Shown here: positions 1 through 7,504 of the stretch, in pieces | Layout: each line of letters begins with the position of its first letter | Numbering within the stretch: position 1 is the first letter of the stretch | Assembly: GCA_934477985.1 (NCBI GenBank) | Contig: CAKSOR010000029.1 | Span: forward strand, 1 to 12,975 | Source of the DNA: an uncultured Eubacteriales bacterium | GTDB taxonomy: Bacteria > Bacillota > Clostridia > Oscillospirales > CAG-272 | Length of the DNA stretch: 12,975 nt | Direction: 5' to 3' | Program-made: the position numbers and the translations under genes | Notes under the pieces: generated by a model | What the model was told of the DNA's origin: nothing | Databases searched by the model: none | Seen by the model: the letters and a program-made list of their open reading frames with translations, nothing else

Positions 1-391
1 CCATTTCTTCTATGTACACATAAATCCCCGGACGGTTCGGCACGACAAATTTCTCCGTGATTTCGCACGCCACCTGCGCGTCGTCCGCCCAGAAGCCCGA
101 CCGCGTCATGCAGTCCTTCAGCAGCTTAATCATGTTGTCTGTGTCGGGCTTCGTCGTCTTGTACCTCGGCTCTTTCGTCTTCCCGGCGAAGCACCACTTC
201 GTGAGAAGCCTGACCGCGCCCTTCATCGGTTCAGCCGGGCGAAACCTCGCGAGATTCGCCATGAACGAAGCTCTCGCGTTCTTCAAAGCCGTGTCCTCGA
301 AGAAGATCGGCTTGCCGTTCTTGACCGTCACGCGCTTTTCCTGATGCGTCACAGTCGGCGGCGTCATATTCATAAAGAATTCATATTTCAA
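1..391 (-). CDS. rusA: RusA-family Holliday junction endonuclease (partial)
   Basis: RusA-type nucleases resolve four-way DNA junctions as dimers, and in phages act late in replication and recombination. The translated product (my translation) carries the family signature: an N-terminal THQEKRV stretch, then KPDTDN followed by MIKLLKDCM, and GFWADDAQV with the paired aspartates that bind metal. The last readable residues are VYIEEM, so the C-terminus lies beyond the left edge; about 130 codons are visible, near the usual full length of roughly 130-150. I chose a TTG start at 389-391 because AAGAGGTG (398-405) sits 6 nt upstream and the resulting start MKYEFFMNM matches typical RusA N-termini. 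Internal ATGs at 371-373 and 365-367 are alternatives with no well-placed ribosome binding site. It is the last visible gene of the leftward replication operon. Confidence 0.88.
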   Translation of the reverse strand, partial: MKYEFFMNMTPPTVTHQEKRVTVKNGKPIFFEDTALKNARASFMANLARFRPAEPMKGAVRLLTKWCFAGKTKEPRYKTTKPDTDNMIKLLKDCMTRSGFWADDAQVACEITEKFVVPNRPGIYVYIEEM

Positions 392-436
392 TCAATTCAC
401 CTCTTAAAACAATTTCATTCAGAGACAATTTCACCA

Positions 437-492
437 GTCTCGGGCAGGGGAAGGACAAGGCGGCTTTTGAGCCTTGTTCTTTCCCCCGAGAC
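437..492. repeat. Long imperfect hairpin between primase and rusA
   Basis: GTCTCGGG (437-444) pairs with CCCGAGAC (485-492), and inside it GGGAAGGACAAGGC-like sequence (448-461) pairs with GCCTTGTTCTTTCC (471-484), leaving a 9-nt loop and a small bulge at 445-447. There is no U-run on either side, so it is not a standard intrinsic terminator. In the leftward transcript it lies just upstream of the rusA ribosome binding site, so it could affect transcript stability or rusA translation, or it could be a DNA structure belonging to the neighbouring repeat field. Confidence 0.6.
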
Positions 493-498
493 CCGTGA

Positions 499-624
499 GG
501 GACAGTCAGGGACATCAGGGACAGGGACACACATATATATAGCCGGTTTTGTCCCTGTCCCTGAGGGACAATATCGCGGTTTTGTCCCTGAGAGACACAA
601 GGACAATATCGCGGTTCTGTCCCT
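499..624. repeat. GGGACA/TGTCCC repeat field (possible origin or operator cluster)
   Basis: The hexamer GGGACA occurs at 499, 509, 518, 524 and 565, with a near copy AGGACA at 600; its complement TGTCCC occurs at 550, 556, 583 and 618. They form spaced palindromes. Two units (565-589 and 600-624) are almost identical and share the core ATATCGCGGTT, 35 bp apart; a third (524-556) encloses an alternating TA tract and a GCCGG core. The field starts directly after the primase-helicase stop codon (625-627) and carries no convincing gene. Such dense inverted motifs beside a primase suggest a replication origin or multi-site protein binding, but this is inference. Confidence 0.7.
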
Positions 625-2826
625 CTACTTTCGTCCGACTTCATTCTTGTTTACCCAGAAATCGCCATGCTCGGCGAGCCTCCGGCGGACGGTTTTTTCA
701 GTTACGCTGAGGTATTCGGCGAGGTCTTTAATTGTGACCGTTCCGTTAATAGTACACGCTTCAAACGCTGTTTCAATTGACTCGTCGCGTTCTTTCTTAC
801 GCTTCTCATTCCCCTCGGAGTGTGCGCGTGAAGCGTACATTGAAGTCCCGGGAATCATACTGTCGGGACTCAGGTCTTTCAGATCGCCCTTCTCGTCCGC
901 CCGGTGAATCGGATAGTCGAACCACACATTGAGCGGTCGGAAGCCCGCGAACTCTCGCAGAGTCCCTTCAATCCTCCAAGCTGTCGTCGCCCAAGCCGCC
1001 TTATCCGCCGCCTCGAATTCGGCGTAGATTTCCGCGCGCTCAGACTCGGGCAGAGTCTCGACGACCTGCGTCAGCCCTGAGTCGACGAGGTCGCACTGGT
1101 TGACCTCGCTGAGCATTCCAAGCTTCTTCAGATGCTCGTTCATGATGTGGCGGTACTGCCTCGAAAGCATATCCCGCCGGACGTCCGCGGGCACGTCGAG
1201 CTCGAGCATATCAATCAGCGCGTCGGGGTCGCGCGCGAACACACCCGAGCCTGACGCTCTGTCCATCGACCGCTTCTGCCCCTGCTGTCCCTTTGAGTGG
1301 TGGTGGCAGTAAATCACGGCGCAGTCGAGTTCGGTCGCGATTTTGTCGAAGTTGTTGCAGAACTTCGCCATCTGGTCGGCGGCGTTCTCGTCGCCCGTGA
1401 TGACCTTATAAATCGGGTCGAGCACAATCGCGATATAGCCGCCCTCCTTCGCCCTTCTGATGAGCCGCGGAGCGAGCAAATCAAGCGGCACAGAGCGTCC
1501 GCGGAGGTTCCATATATCGATGTCCCCGACGTGCTCCGGCGTCCAGCCAAGGGCGCTGTAGACGTCCCTGAAGCGGTGCAGGCACGACGCGCGGTCGAGC
1601 TCGAGGTTGATATACATGACCTTCCCGCGCGCACAGTTGAAGCCGAACCACTGCCGCCCCTCGGCGATAGCGATGCAGAGCTCAATAAGCGCGAACGACT
1701 TGCCCGCCTTCGAAGGACCCGCGAGGAGCATTTTATGCCCTTGCCTTAAAACTCCGTCAATCAGACAAGGCGCAAGGTCGGGTAGGTTATTCCAGACGTC
1801 GGAAAGGTTCATGACGTCCGGAAGGTCGTCGTTTACGCCTTCAATCCATTCCTTCCATTCATTAAAATTCCGCTTGCCGATATTCGAGTCGACGATGAAT
1901 TGCTTCCTGCCGCCGCGCGTGACGCCGGGCATCCGCGAGAGTCTCGACGGATTCCGGTTCGCTCCGTCCGGGTGGAGACCGTTCTTTTCGCAGACGCCGA
2001 AGAGGTAATCGACACGCTTGCGATACTCGCTGTAGTCCGCGGCGTCTACCCTGACAATAGCGTGCAGAGACTTGCCGCCGGAGTATACGAGCATCGCGAT
2101 CGGCAGCTCGAGCTTCCGGAGTATGGCGTTCTGCTTTTCGATCGGCACGCTGTCCGACTCGACAAGCGCGTATCTATAGTCGGTGACGTTCTCGTCCTTG
2201 ACGCCGTTGCCGTCCAAGGGGTTGAAGCGAATCCACGCTCCGCATTCGGGATTATAGTCGCCGAGCACCGCGCCGATGTCTCCGTGACACTTCGACAGAG
2301 CTTCGATCAGCTCACCCGCCGTGCGGTCGCATGAGCCCTTCGACGGCAGGAACTTTCCGTCTTCGTTCTGCCACGAGCTCGTAACGTATCCGACGTTTTC
2401 AGTAGATTCGAAGAGCGCTTCAAGGTATCGGATAAGTTCACTTGTAGGGTTCCAGTCGACCGGCTCGGTGATCTCTTCGCCCTGAATCCAGTTCTGATCA
2501 ATGATTTTCAGATCATCGTCATAATCGACTTCAATCGTATCGTTCCAGTCGAGGACGTGCCCGCCGACTGCCGGAGACCATCCCTGCTGTACGGCGTACT
2601 CGTAGATCGTGCCGCCGGTCACGGGATTTGCCGAACCGTTGAAGGTCCGCCATTTCTTCTCGCACTCTCCGGCGTGGTATCGTTTCGGGTCGCGCTTCGA
2701 CCACTCGTCCCACGTCTCGACGGGGTATCCCTCGTCCTTGAGAGCCATGCCGACGTTCACCCACTGTTGGTAGTCAAGCCGCGCCGGGTCGATGTGCGCT
2801 AAGAGCTCTGAAATATCGTTATCCAT
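625..2826 (-). CDS. Phage primase-helicase fusion (PriCT-2 / primase-like / AAA_25 / winged helix)
   Basis: This 733-residue protein probably primes and unwinds phage DNA. Residues 1-85 resemble the PriCT-2 primase-associated helical domain (WVNVGMALKDEG, WDEWSKRD, and TGGTIYEYA near the end). Residues about 120-330 look like an archaeo-eukaryotic-type primase fold, with an acidic motif ESD (223-225), SGGKSLH (249-255) and RLSRMPGVTRGG (about 296-306). Residues about 355-545 are a RecA-fold helicase of the AAA_25/RepA type: Walker A GPSKAGKS (370-377), Walker B IVLDP ending near 471, and HHH at 508-510. The last 45 residues form a predicted helix-turn-helix (IKDLAEYLSVTEKTVRRRL). The start overlaps the end of the SF2 helicase gene by 8 nt, so translation is probably coupled. 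The primase assignment rests on motif spacing and is less certain than the helicase. Confidence 0.88.
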   Translation of the reverse strand: MDNDISELLAHIDPARLDYQQWVNVGMALKDEGYPVETWDEWSKRDPKRYHAGECEKKWRTFNGSANPVTGGTIYEYAVQQGWSPAVGGHVLDWNDTIEVDYDDDLKIIDQNWIQGEEITEPVDWNPTSELIRYLEALFESTENVGYVTSSWQNEDGKFLPSKGSCDRTAGELIEALSKCHGDIGAVLGDYNPECGAWIRFNPLDGNGVKDENVTDYRYALVESDSVPIEKQNAILRKLELPIAMLVYSGGKSLHAIVRVDAADYSEYRKRVDYLFGVCEKNGLHPDGANRNPSRLSRMPGVTRGGRKQFIVDSNIGKRNFNEWKEWIEGVNDDLPDVMNLSDVWNNLPDLAPCLIDGVLRQGHKMLLAGPSKAGKSFALIELCIAIAEGRQWFGFNCARGKVMYINLELDRASCLHRFRDVYSALGWTPEHVGDIDIWNLRGRSVPLDLLAPRLIRRAKEGGYIAIVLDPIYKVITGDENAADQMAKFCNNFDKIATELDCAVIYCHHHSKGQQGQKRSMDRASGSGVFARDPDALIDMLELDVPADVRRDMLSRQYRHIMNEHLKKLGMLSEVNQCDLVDSGLTQVVETLPESERAEIYAEFEAADKAAWATTAWRIEGTLREFAGFRPLNVWFDYPIHRADEKGDLKDLSPDSMIPGTSMYASRAHSEGNEKRKKERDESIETAFEACTINGTVTIKDLAEYLSVTEKTVRRRLAEHGDFWVNKNEVGRK

Positions 2827-4429
2827 TTACAGCCTCCATCCCGGATAGCATATCCGGGATATAGTGTGCCGGAAAAATGTCGTACGGCACTCTCCAGTCG
2901 TTCGCGGCGATTCTGTCTATCATTTTCTTAGCGTCCTCAAATCGCCATGTCCCTACATGCAGGAATCCGCGCGATTCGAGGAAGCGAATCTGCTTCGGCG
3001 TCGTGAGTCCTTCGGCGCGGCGTTTTGAGAGCCGTTCGAGCAGCTTCGAAGCCTTTCCGGCGTTCTGAACCGAGTCGGGGAGGATTCCGTACTTTTCGAG
3101 GAGCGCGAGCTGCTTTTCGCTCGCCGGAGCGGCTTCCCACCCGAACGACGGCACGTAGCCTGACAAATCCTCCGCCTGAATCGAGAGCTCGAACTGTAAG
3201 GGGTCGACGAGCTTCCGTTTGCGCGTCCGCATCTCGGCAAGCTGCTTTGCGAGCGCCTCCTCGCGCTGTGCCACGACGTCTTCCGCGGCTTGCTTTTCGG
3301 CTTCCTCGATGTCCATCATAGCTCCCGATTGTTCGAGGTTTTCTGTCATTTTCTTCGCGACCTCGTCGGACTCGCAGATCAGGTTCGCCGGTCGGCAGAG
3401 CTCGTGACGCTCGGTGTGCCAGAGGAAGTCGAGAATCAGAAGATCTTTTTTGCCGGGCGAAAGACGGGTTCCGCGCCCGACCATTTGACAGTAGAGACCG
3501 CGAACTTTCGTCGGTCTGAGCACGACCACGCAGTCGACCGACGGGCAGTCCCACCCCTCCGTGAGGAGCATCGAATTGCACAAAACGTCATATTTCCCCT
3601 CGTCGAAATCGCGCAGTATCTCTTCGCGGTCGGGGGAGTTTCCGTTGACCTCGGCGGCGCGGAATCCACTATTTACGAGAATATCCCGGAATTCCTGACT
3701 GATTTTCACTAGCGGCAGGAACACGACGGTTTTGCGGTCTTTGCAGTAGTTCTTCATCTCTGACGCTATCTGGCGCAGATAGGGCTCGAGCGCGTTTGCG
3801 AGCTCACCAGGCTTGTAATCACCGGCTTGTACTCCGACGCCGGAGAGATCGAGTTTCAGCGGGATTGTCTGCGCCTTTATCGGGCTTAAATAGCCCTCGC
3901 GGATCGCCTTCGGAAGCGTATATTCGTAGGCGAGAGAGTCGAAGATTTCGCCGAGATTCTTCATGTCGCCGCGGTCGGGAGTCGCGGTCACGCCTAAAAG
4001 TTTAGCTCCGCTGAAGTGGTCGATGACGGCGCGGTAGGTGTCGGAAATCGCGTGATGCGCCTCGTCAATGATTATCGTGTCAAAGTAATCGGGCGTAAAG
4101 TTCGCGAGCCGTTTTTCGCGCCCCAATGTCTGGACGCTTCCGACGACGACCCGCCACCACGAGCCGAGGCAGGTTTCCTCCGCCTTCTCGACGGCGCACC
4201 CGAGCCCGGTCAGCCTTCCGATCTTGTCGGCGGCCTGAGTCAGGAGCTCGGCGCGGTGAGCGAGTATCAGAACCCGCTCACCCATCTTTACGCAATCCTC
4301 GGTCACGCCGCCGAAGAGGATCGTCTTGCCCGTGCCGGTCGGCATGACGGTCAGCGTCCTCCGATGCCCCGCCGCCCACTCGCGAAAGATCGCGTCCTTC
4401 GCTTCCTTCTGGTAAGGTCGCAGTTCCAT
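2819..4429 (-). CDS. SF2 DEAD/DEAH-box helicase
   Basis: A 536-residue ATP-dependent nucleic-acid helicase of the ResIII/Helicase_C group common in phage replication modules. Motifs in order: Q-like LRPYQKEA (3-10), Walker A MPTGTGKT (29-36), DEAH (122-125), motif III TAT (148-150), LLTEGWDCP (motif V, about 288-296) and QMVGRGTR (motif VI, about 315-322). The C-terminal extension (about 400-536) holds two related helical motifs, ASEKQLALLEKYGI and TTPKQIRFLESRGF, which resemble the short xKQxxxLxxxGI elements seen in phage and recombination proteins. Its ATG overlaps the upstream stop in a TGATG junction (4427-4431) and has only a weak Shine-Dalgarno, which suggests reinitiation. It could remodel replication forks or assist annealing by the neighbouring Sak4-like and DUF669 proteins. 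Confidence 0.93.
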   Translation of the reverse strand: MELRPYQKEAKDAIFREWAAGHRRTLTVMPTGTGKTILFGGVTEDCVKMGERVLILAHRAELLTQAADKIGRLTGLGCAVEKAEETCLGSWWRVVVGSVQTLGREKRLANFTPDYFDTIIIDEAHHAISDTYRAVIDHFSGAKLLGVTATPDRGDMKNLGEIFDSLAYEYTLPKAIREGYLSPIKAQTIPLKLDLSGVGVQAGDYKPGELANALEPYLRQIASEMKNYCKDRKTVVFLPLVKISQEFRDILVNSGFRAAEVNGNSPDREEILRDFDEGKYDVLCNSMLLTEGWDCPSVDCVVVLRPTKVRGLYCQMVGRGTRLSPGKKDLLILDFLWHTERHELCRPANLICESDEVAKKMTENLEQSGAMMDIEEAEKQAAEDVVAQREEALAKQLAEMRTRKRKLVDPLQFELSIQAEDLSGYVPSFGWEAAPASEKQLALLEKYGILPDSVQNAGKASKLLERLSKRRAEGLTTPKQIRFLESRGFLHVGTWRFEDAKKMIDRIAANDWRVPYDIFPAHYIPDMLSGMEAVNG

Positions 4430-5043
4430 CAGAAATTACCCGGCGTGAAGGTCATCTGGCGTCCCTGAGTCGCCTGCTGCTCGGCGAGAGTTCCGAACGG
4501 AAGCTCGTCCGTGACCGTCTCAAATTTCGGCGCTTGAGCGCTTACGTGAAACGACTGCTTCGGCTGAACGCCGTTCTTTGCCTTCATCATCGCGGCGTCC
4601 TCGGGCGAATAGAAGCGCTTGACCTCGTTCGAGTACTTCGTCTCGCCGTCGCGTCCGGTCCATTCGCGCACGCCGATATGAGCGTAGCCGCGGACTCCGA
4701 TGAGGTTTGACCAGTCCATATTGAGACGCTCACCCTTGCGCTTTCTGCCGATTCCGGTGAAGAACGCGGAGAGCAGTCCCTCGCACGACGAGTGCAGGAA
4801 GAGGTTGTGGGTGATGCTCGTCACGCCGGGGTTGCCGTCCTTGTCGACGCCCTCGACGCGCAGGGTAATCACCGCCTTCGGGCAGGGCGGGAGCTTGCCG
4901 TTCTGCGAACCGTTGTGACGCTGACGCTCGAAGTTCGTGATTTCGAAGTCGTAATCTCCTTCCTTGAGGAGTATAAAGTCGGGAGCGTCTTTTTCGATGA
5001 TGCCGTTCCACGCGAGCTCGTAGCCTTGATTCTGTTCGTACAT
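4429..5043 (-). CDS. DUF669-like phage protein, probable ssDNA-binding partner
   Basis: A 204-residue protein that resembles the DUF669 family, which is regularly found between a Sak4-type ATPase and a helicase in phage replication modules. Visible features: ILLKEGDYDFEITNFERQ near the N-terminus, typical of the family's first strands; a central block (NLFLHSSCEGLLSAFFTGIG, then GVRGYAHIGVREW); and a flexible, polar, Gln-rich C-terminus. Basic, aromatic strands fit an OB-like nucleic-acid-binding role, but I cannot show this. I chose the ATG at 5041-5043 because AAAGGAG lies 8 nt upstream; an upstream in-frame ATG at 5112 has no such site and would run the protein through the repeat-bearing intergenic region. 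The family assignment is by resemblance only. Confidence 0.7.
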   Translation of the reverse strand: MYEQNQGYELAWNGIIEKDAPDFILLKEGDYDFEITNFERQRHNGSQNGKLPPCPKAVITLRVEGVDKDGNPGVTSITHNLFLHSSCEGLLSAFFTGIGRKRKGERLNMDWSNLIGVRGYAHIGVREWTGRDGETKYSNEVKRFYSPEDAAMMKAKNGVQPKQSFHVSAQAPKFETVTDELPFGTLAEQQATQGRQMTFTPGNF

Positions 5044-5171
5044 TTTTCTATCTCCTTTGAGTTTAGTTCCGGTTTCCTGAACCGGTATATTTATTCTATC
5101 ATAACCGAACACGTCACCGCACGTCAGAACCCGTCACTCCGTTTCAGCTTTTTTAACGAAGTTTCAGGAAA
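5044..5171. promoter_or_regulatory. Intergenic control region with phased repeats and hairpin
   Basis: This 128-bp gap is the largest break inside the replication block. It holds three CGTCA direct repeats at 5112, 5122 and 5132 (exact 10-bp period), two GTTTCAG repeats at 5141 and 5161 (20-bp period), an AT-rich stretch (5086-5104), and an inverted repeat CCGGTT-tcctg-AACCGG (5069-5085) just upstream of the DUF669 ribosome binding site. On the minus strand TATGAT and TAGAAT are possible -10 boxes without a good -35, so a regulator-dependent promoter is possible. An origin-like element is the other option. Confidence 0.5.
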
Positions 5172-6230
5172 TTACGCGTTGCGGGTTGCGCATATTGCAC
5201 TGAAGACCTGATTCCAAGCGCCGACGAGCACTCCGCCGACGAAAGCCGGGTCGTAGTTCTCGACCGGAGTCCCGGCGGGATAGTAGCCGCGTTTCGCGAC
5301 AATCGAGCGGATTTCATCGACCGTGACGCCGTTCGCCGCCATCAGATCGGCTAACTTCTTGTGCTCGGGCGAGACGTTCAGTTCGGGCTGAACCGCGGGC
5401 TCGTCGATTATCTCGAACTTCGGCTCGGGCGGAGTCTGAGCGACCGGCTGAACCGGGGGCTGTGCCGGAGTCTGAACCTGAGTCTGAATCCGGGGCTGAG
5501 TCTGAACCGGAGTCTGAGCGCCGCCCTCGATGACCGCGGCGATTTCGGCGTAGTCGAACGGGAGCTTCGGAGCGAGTCCGGCGCGGTTCTTAGCGTCCCA
5601 GCAGGCGTGATGCTCGGTGTACATGACACGCCGTGAGCCTTGCGCCTTGTTCTTCTTGCTGTCGGTCGTGACGACGATTGTCTCGTAGTTCGCGAAGAGC
5701 ACCATGTCCGCCCACTCGCGGAGCATCGGCGCGACCTTCTTCGAGGTCTTCATCTCCCAGTGGTCGAATGAACCCATCTCCTCGGGAAGCTCGACCTTGC
5801 GCAGGCAGGCGTGAGCCGTGACGACGACGTTGATTCCGACCGCGATGACCTCATTCAGCGCGTTCAGCATCTTGCCGAACTCCTCCGCGCTGTACTGGTA
5901 GCCGCGACCGTATCCGGCGTCCTCGATTCCCGACCACTTCCTGCGAGCGCAGAGGTCCTCGATTTCGAGCTGTTCAGCCCAGTCGGCAGTGTCGATGACA
6001 AGCGTTTTGCATATGTCCGGGTTATCCTTTGTGTACTTGATCTGCTGCATCAGCATCGACCATGACGTCGGCTTGTCAAAGCGGGCGACGTCGAGGTTCT
6101 TCGTGCTGTCCTCGGTGTCGATGAAGAGCGGGCTCGGAAAGCGCGACGCGAACGTGCTTTTTCCGATTCCCTCCGTGCCGTACAGAACGACCTTGAGCGG
6201 CGACTTGATTTTGCCTTTCGTGATGTTCAT
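5172..6230 (-). CDS. Sak4-like RecA-fold ATPase (AAA_24 phage nucleotide-binding protein)
   Basis: A 352-residue P-loop ATPase of the phage nucleotide-binding (AAA_24/Sak4-like) type, a family linked to single-strand annealing recombination and phage replication. Walker A is GTEGIGKS (18-25), Walker B LVIDTAD (77-83), and a TAH motif (138-140) ends the next core strand. The ATPase core ends near 235. A Gln/Pro/Thr-rich linker of tandem QT and QP repeats (about 238-272) follows, then a small helical C-terminal domain (about 285-350). The ATG at 6228-6230 overlaps the upstream stop as TAATG, so I prefer it to the in-frame ATG at 6251. It sits between an SbcC-like ATPase and a DUF669 protein, the usual setting for Sak4 with an SSB-like partner. 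Confidence 0.85.
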   Translation of the reverse strand: MNITKGKIKSPLKVVLYGTEGIGKSTFASRFPSPLFIDTEDSTKNLDVARFDKPTSWSMLMQQIKYTKDNPDICKTLVIDTADWAEQLEIEDLCARRKWSGIEDAGYGRGYQYSAEEFGKMLNALNEVIAVGINVVVTAHACLRKVELPEEMGSFDHWEMKTSKKVAPMLREWADMVLFANYETIVVTTDSKKNKAQGSRRVMYTEHHACWDAKNRAGLAPKLPFDYAEIAAVIEGGAQTPVQTQPRIQTQVQTPAQPPVQPVAQTPPEPKFEIIDEPAVQPELNVSPEHKKLADLMAANGVTVDEIRSIVAKRGYYPAGTPVENYDPAFVGGVLVGAWNQVFSAICATRNA

Positions 6231-7504
6231 TAAAATTCCCCTGCCTTCCATTTGATTTCATTCTTCGGAGCTGTCAAGGAATCCTTGACAACTGCCGTGC
6301 CGTCCTCGATGATGATCGAGCATTCATCCCCGGTCGAAACGCGCGTCGCGATTGCCTGCAAACCCTCGCTTTCAAGCCACGCGCCGAACTCTTTGAGCGT
6401 GTCGACGTCCATCTGTTCGAGCTTGTCGAGCAGGACGAACCCACACTTCGGATTCAGACGCCGGACAATCGCCGTCGCGGTCTTAAGCTGATCGGAACCC
6501 GACATACAGTCCCACTTGACGCCGTTGTAGGTCAGTTCGCCGTCGACCACCGACAAGCCGGGGAGCGGCAGATCGGCGTTATCTAAGAGCTTCGTCCGAG
6601 CCGCGCGCAGGTCTTCGATTTCAGCCGTCAGCGCGTCATAGTCCTTCTTGTACTGTTCCGCTTCAATCTCGGCGCGTTCACGCTCACCGTTCGCGCGAAC
6701 CTTCGTGTTGATCTTCTCGATGTTCAGAAGACTTTCGCGGATTTCGTCTGTGCTCTCGTCGACAAGCTCCTCCACCGTCTTCGTCGAGATCGCGATCTTC
6801 GCGGTCAGCTCGTCGAACTCAGCCTGCGTCGCTCTGAGCTTTTCGAGCAGTTCGTCGTGACGCTTGACCATGCTCGCGTACTCGTTCCGGAGGCGCTGAT
6901 TCTCGCCGTTTCTCGCGAGGATGTCCTGCTGTCTGAGAATCAGTTCCGACGCTGAAATCGGCTCTTTCGGAACGTCCGGGTAGATCGGGAGTTCCTCGGC
7001 GTACTTCTGCTTCTGAAGCGCGATTCTGCCGACCTCGCGCCTCCGGTTGAAGGTCGTCGACTCGTCGTAATCGAGCTTCTTTAACTGCTCTTCAACTCCG
7101 ATGATCCGCAGAAGGACGTTCGCTTTTTCCTTCGAGGTCTGCTCCATGAAGCGGGGGAGGTCGAGCGCGAACTGCTCCACGAACTCGTTGAGAAGCTGCT
7201 GACCGCCCTTCCGCCCCGCCGGGTCGATGACCTTAAGCGAGCTGTTCTCGCCCTTGCGTTCGACGACGAGTCCGTTGTCCATCTCGACGTGCAGATAGGG
7301 CGGTACGACCGAACCGTCGCGTCTTGCCGAAGTCGGCTTGAACTTGTCCCCGCCGAGTGCCCACGCGATCGAGTCGAGAACCGAGGTCTTGCCCTGATTG
7401 TTTCTGCCGCCGATGACGGTCAGACCGTTCTGCGTCGGCTCGAGTGAAACCGCCTTGACGCGCTTCACGTTTTCAATTTTGAGTTTGCTGATTTTCATTG
7501 ACAT
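6230..7504 (-). CDS. SbcC/RecF-like AAA_23 ATPase
   Basis: A 424-residue ABC/SMC-type ATPase. The N-terminal half-domain has KLKIENVKRVKAVSL and Walker A GGRNNQGKT (32-40). A heptad-rich, charged coiled coil spans about 185-310. The C-terminal half-domain carries a degenerate ABC signature MSGSDQLKTATA (334-345) and a Walker B-like FVLLDKLEQ (356-364). It is much shorter than bacterial SbcC or Rad50 and shows no CxxC zinc hook in the coil. Phage relatives sit in replication modules and probably act on DNA ends or in annealing recombination; no SbcD-type nuclease is visible beside it. Starts at 7504 and 7498 are both possible: AAAGG lies very close to the first and about 11 nt from the second. 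Its start codons coincide with the -35 of a rightward promoter. Confidence 0.87.
   Translation of the reverse strand: MSMKISKLKIENVKRVKAVSLEPTQNGLTVIGGRNNQGKTSVLDSIAWALGGDKFKPTSARRDGSVVPPYLHVEMDNGLVVERKGENSSLKVIDPAGRKGGQQLLNEFVEQFALDLPRFMEQTSKEKANVLLRIIGVEEQLKKLDYDESTTFNRRREVGRIALQKQKYAEELPIYPDVPKEPISASELILRQQDILARNGENQRLRNEYASMVKRHDELLEKLRATQAEFDELTAKIAISTKTVEELVDESTDEIRESLLNIEKINTKVRANGERERAEIEAEQYKKDYDALTAEIEDLRAARTKLLDNADLPLPGLSVVDGELTYNGVKWDCMSGSDQLKTATAIVRRLNPKCGFVLLDKLEQMDVDTLKEFGAWLESEGLQAIATRVSTGDECSIIIEDGTAVVKDSLTAPKNEIKWKAGEF

Noticed and set aside
499..624. Possible CRISPR array
   Set aside because: Units are short palindromes with irregular spacing and no unique spacers of constant length; no cas genes.
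381..644. Leftward 87-codon open frame across the repeat field
   Set aside because: It has no ribosome binding site, overlaps the end of the primase-helicase and the rusA start, and its sequence is only the translation of GGGACA repeats.
344..907. Rightward open frame opposite the primase-helicase end
   Set aside because: No ribosome binding site, low-complexity Ser/Arg composition and antisense to a gene with clear domains; a GC-rich shadow frame.
2307..4468. Several long plus-strand frames opposite the helicase and primase genes
   Set aside because: They lack start signals and recognisable domains and mirror the codon bias of the GC-rich minus-strand genes.
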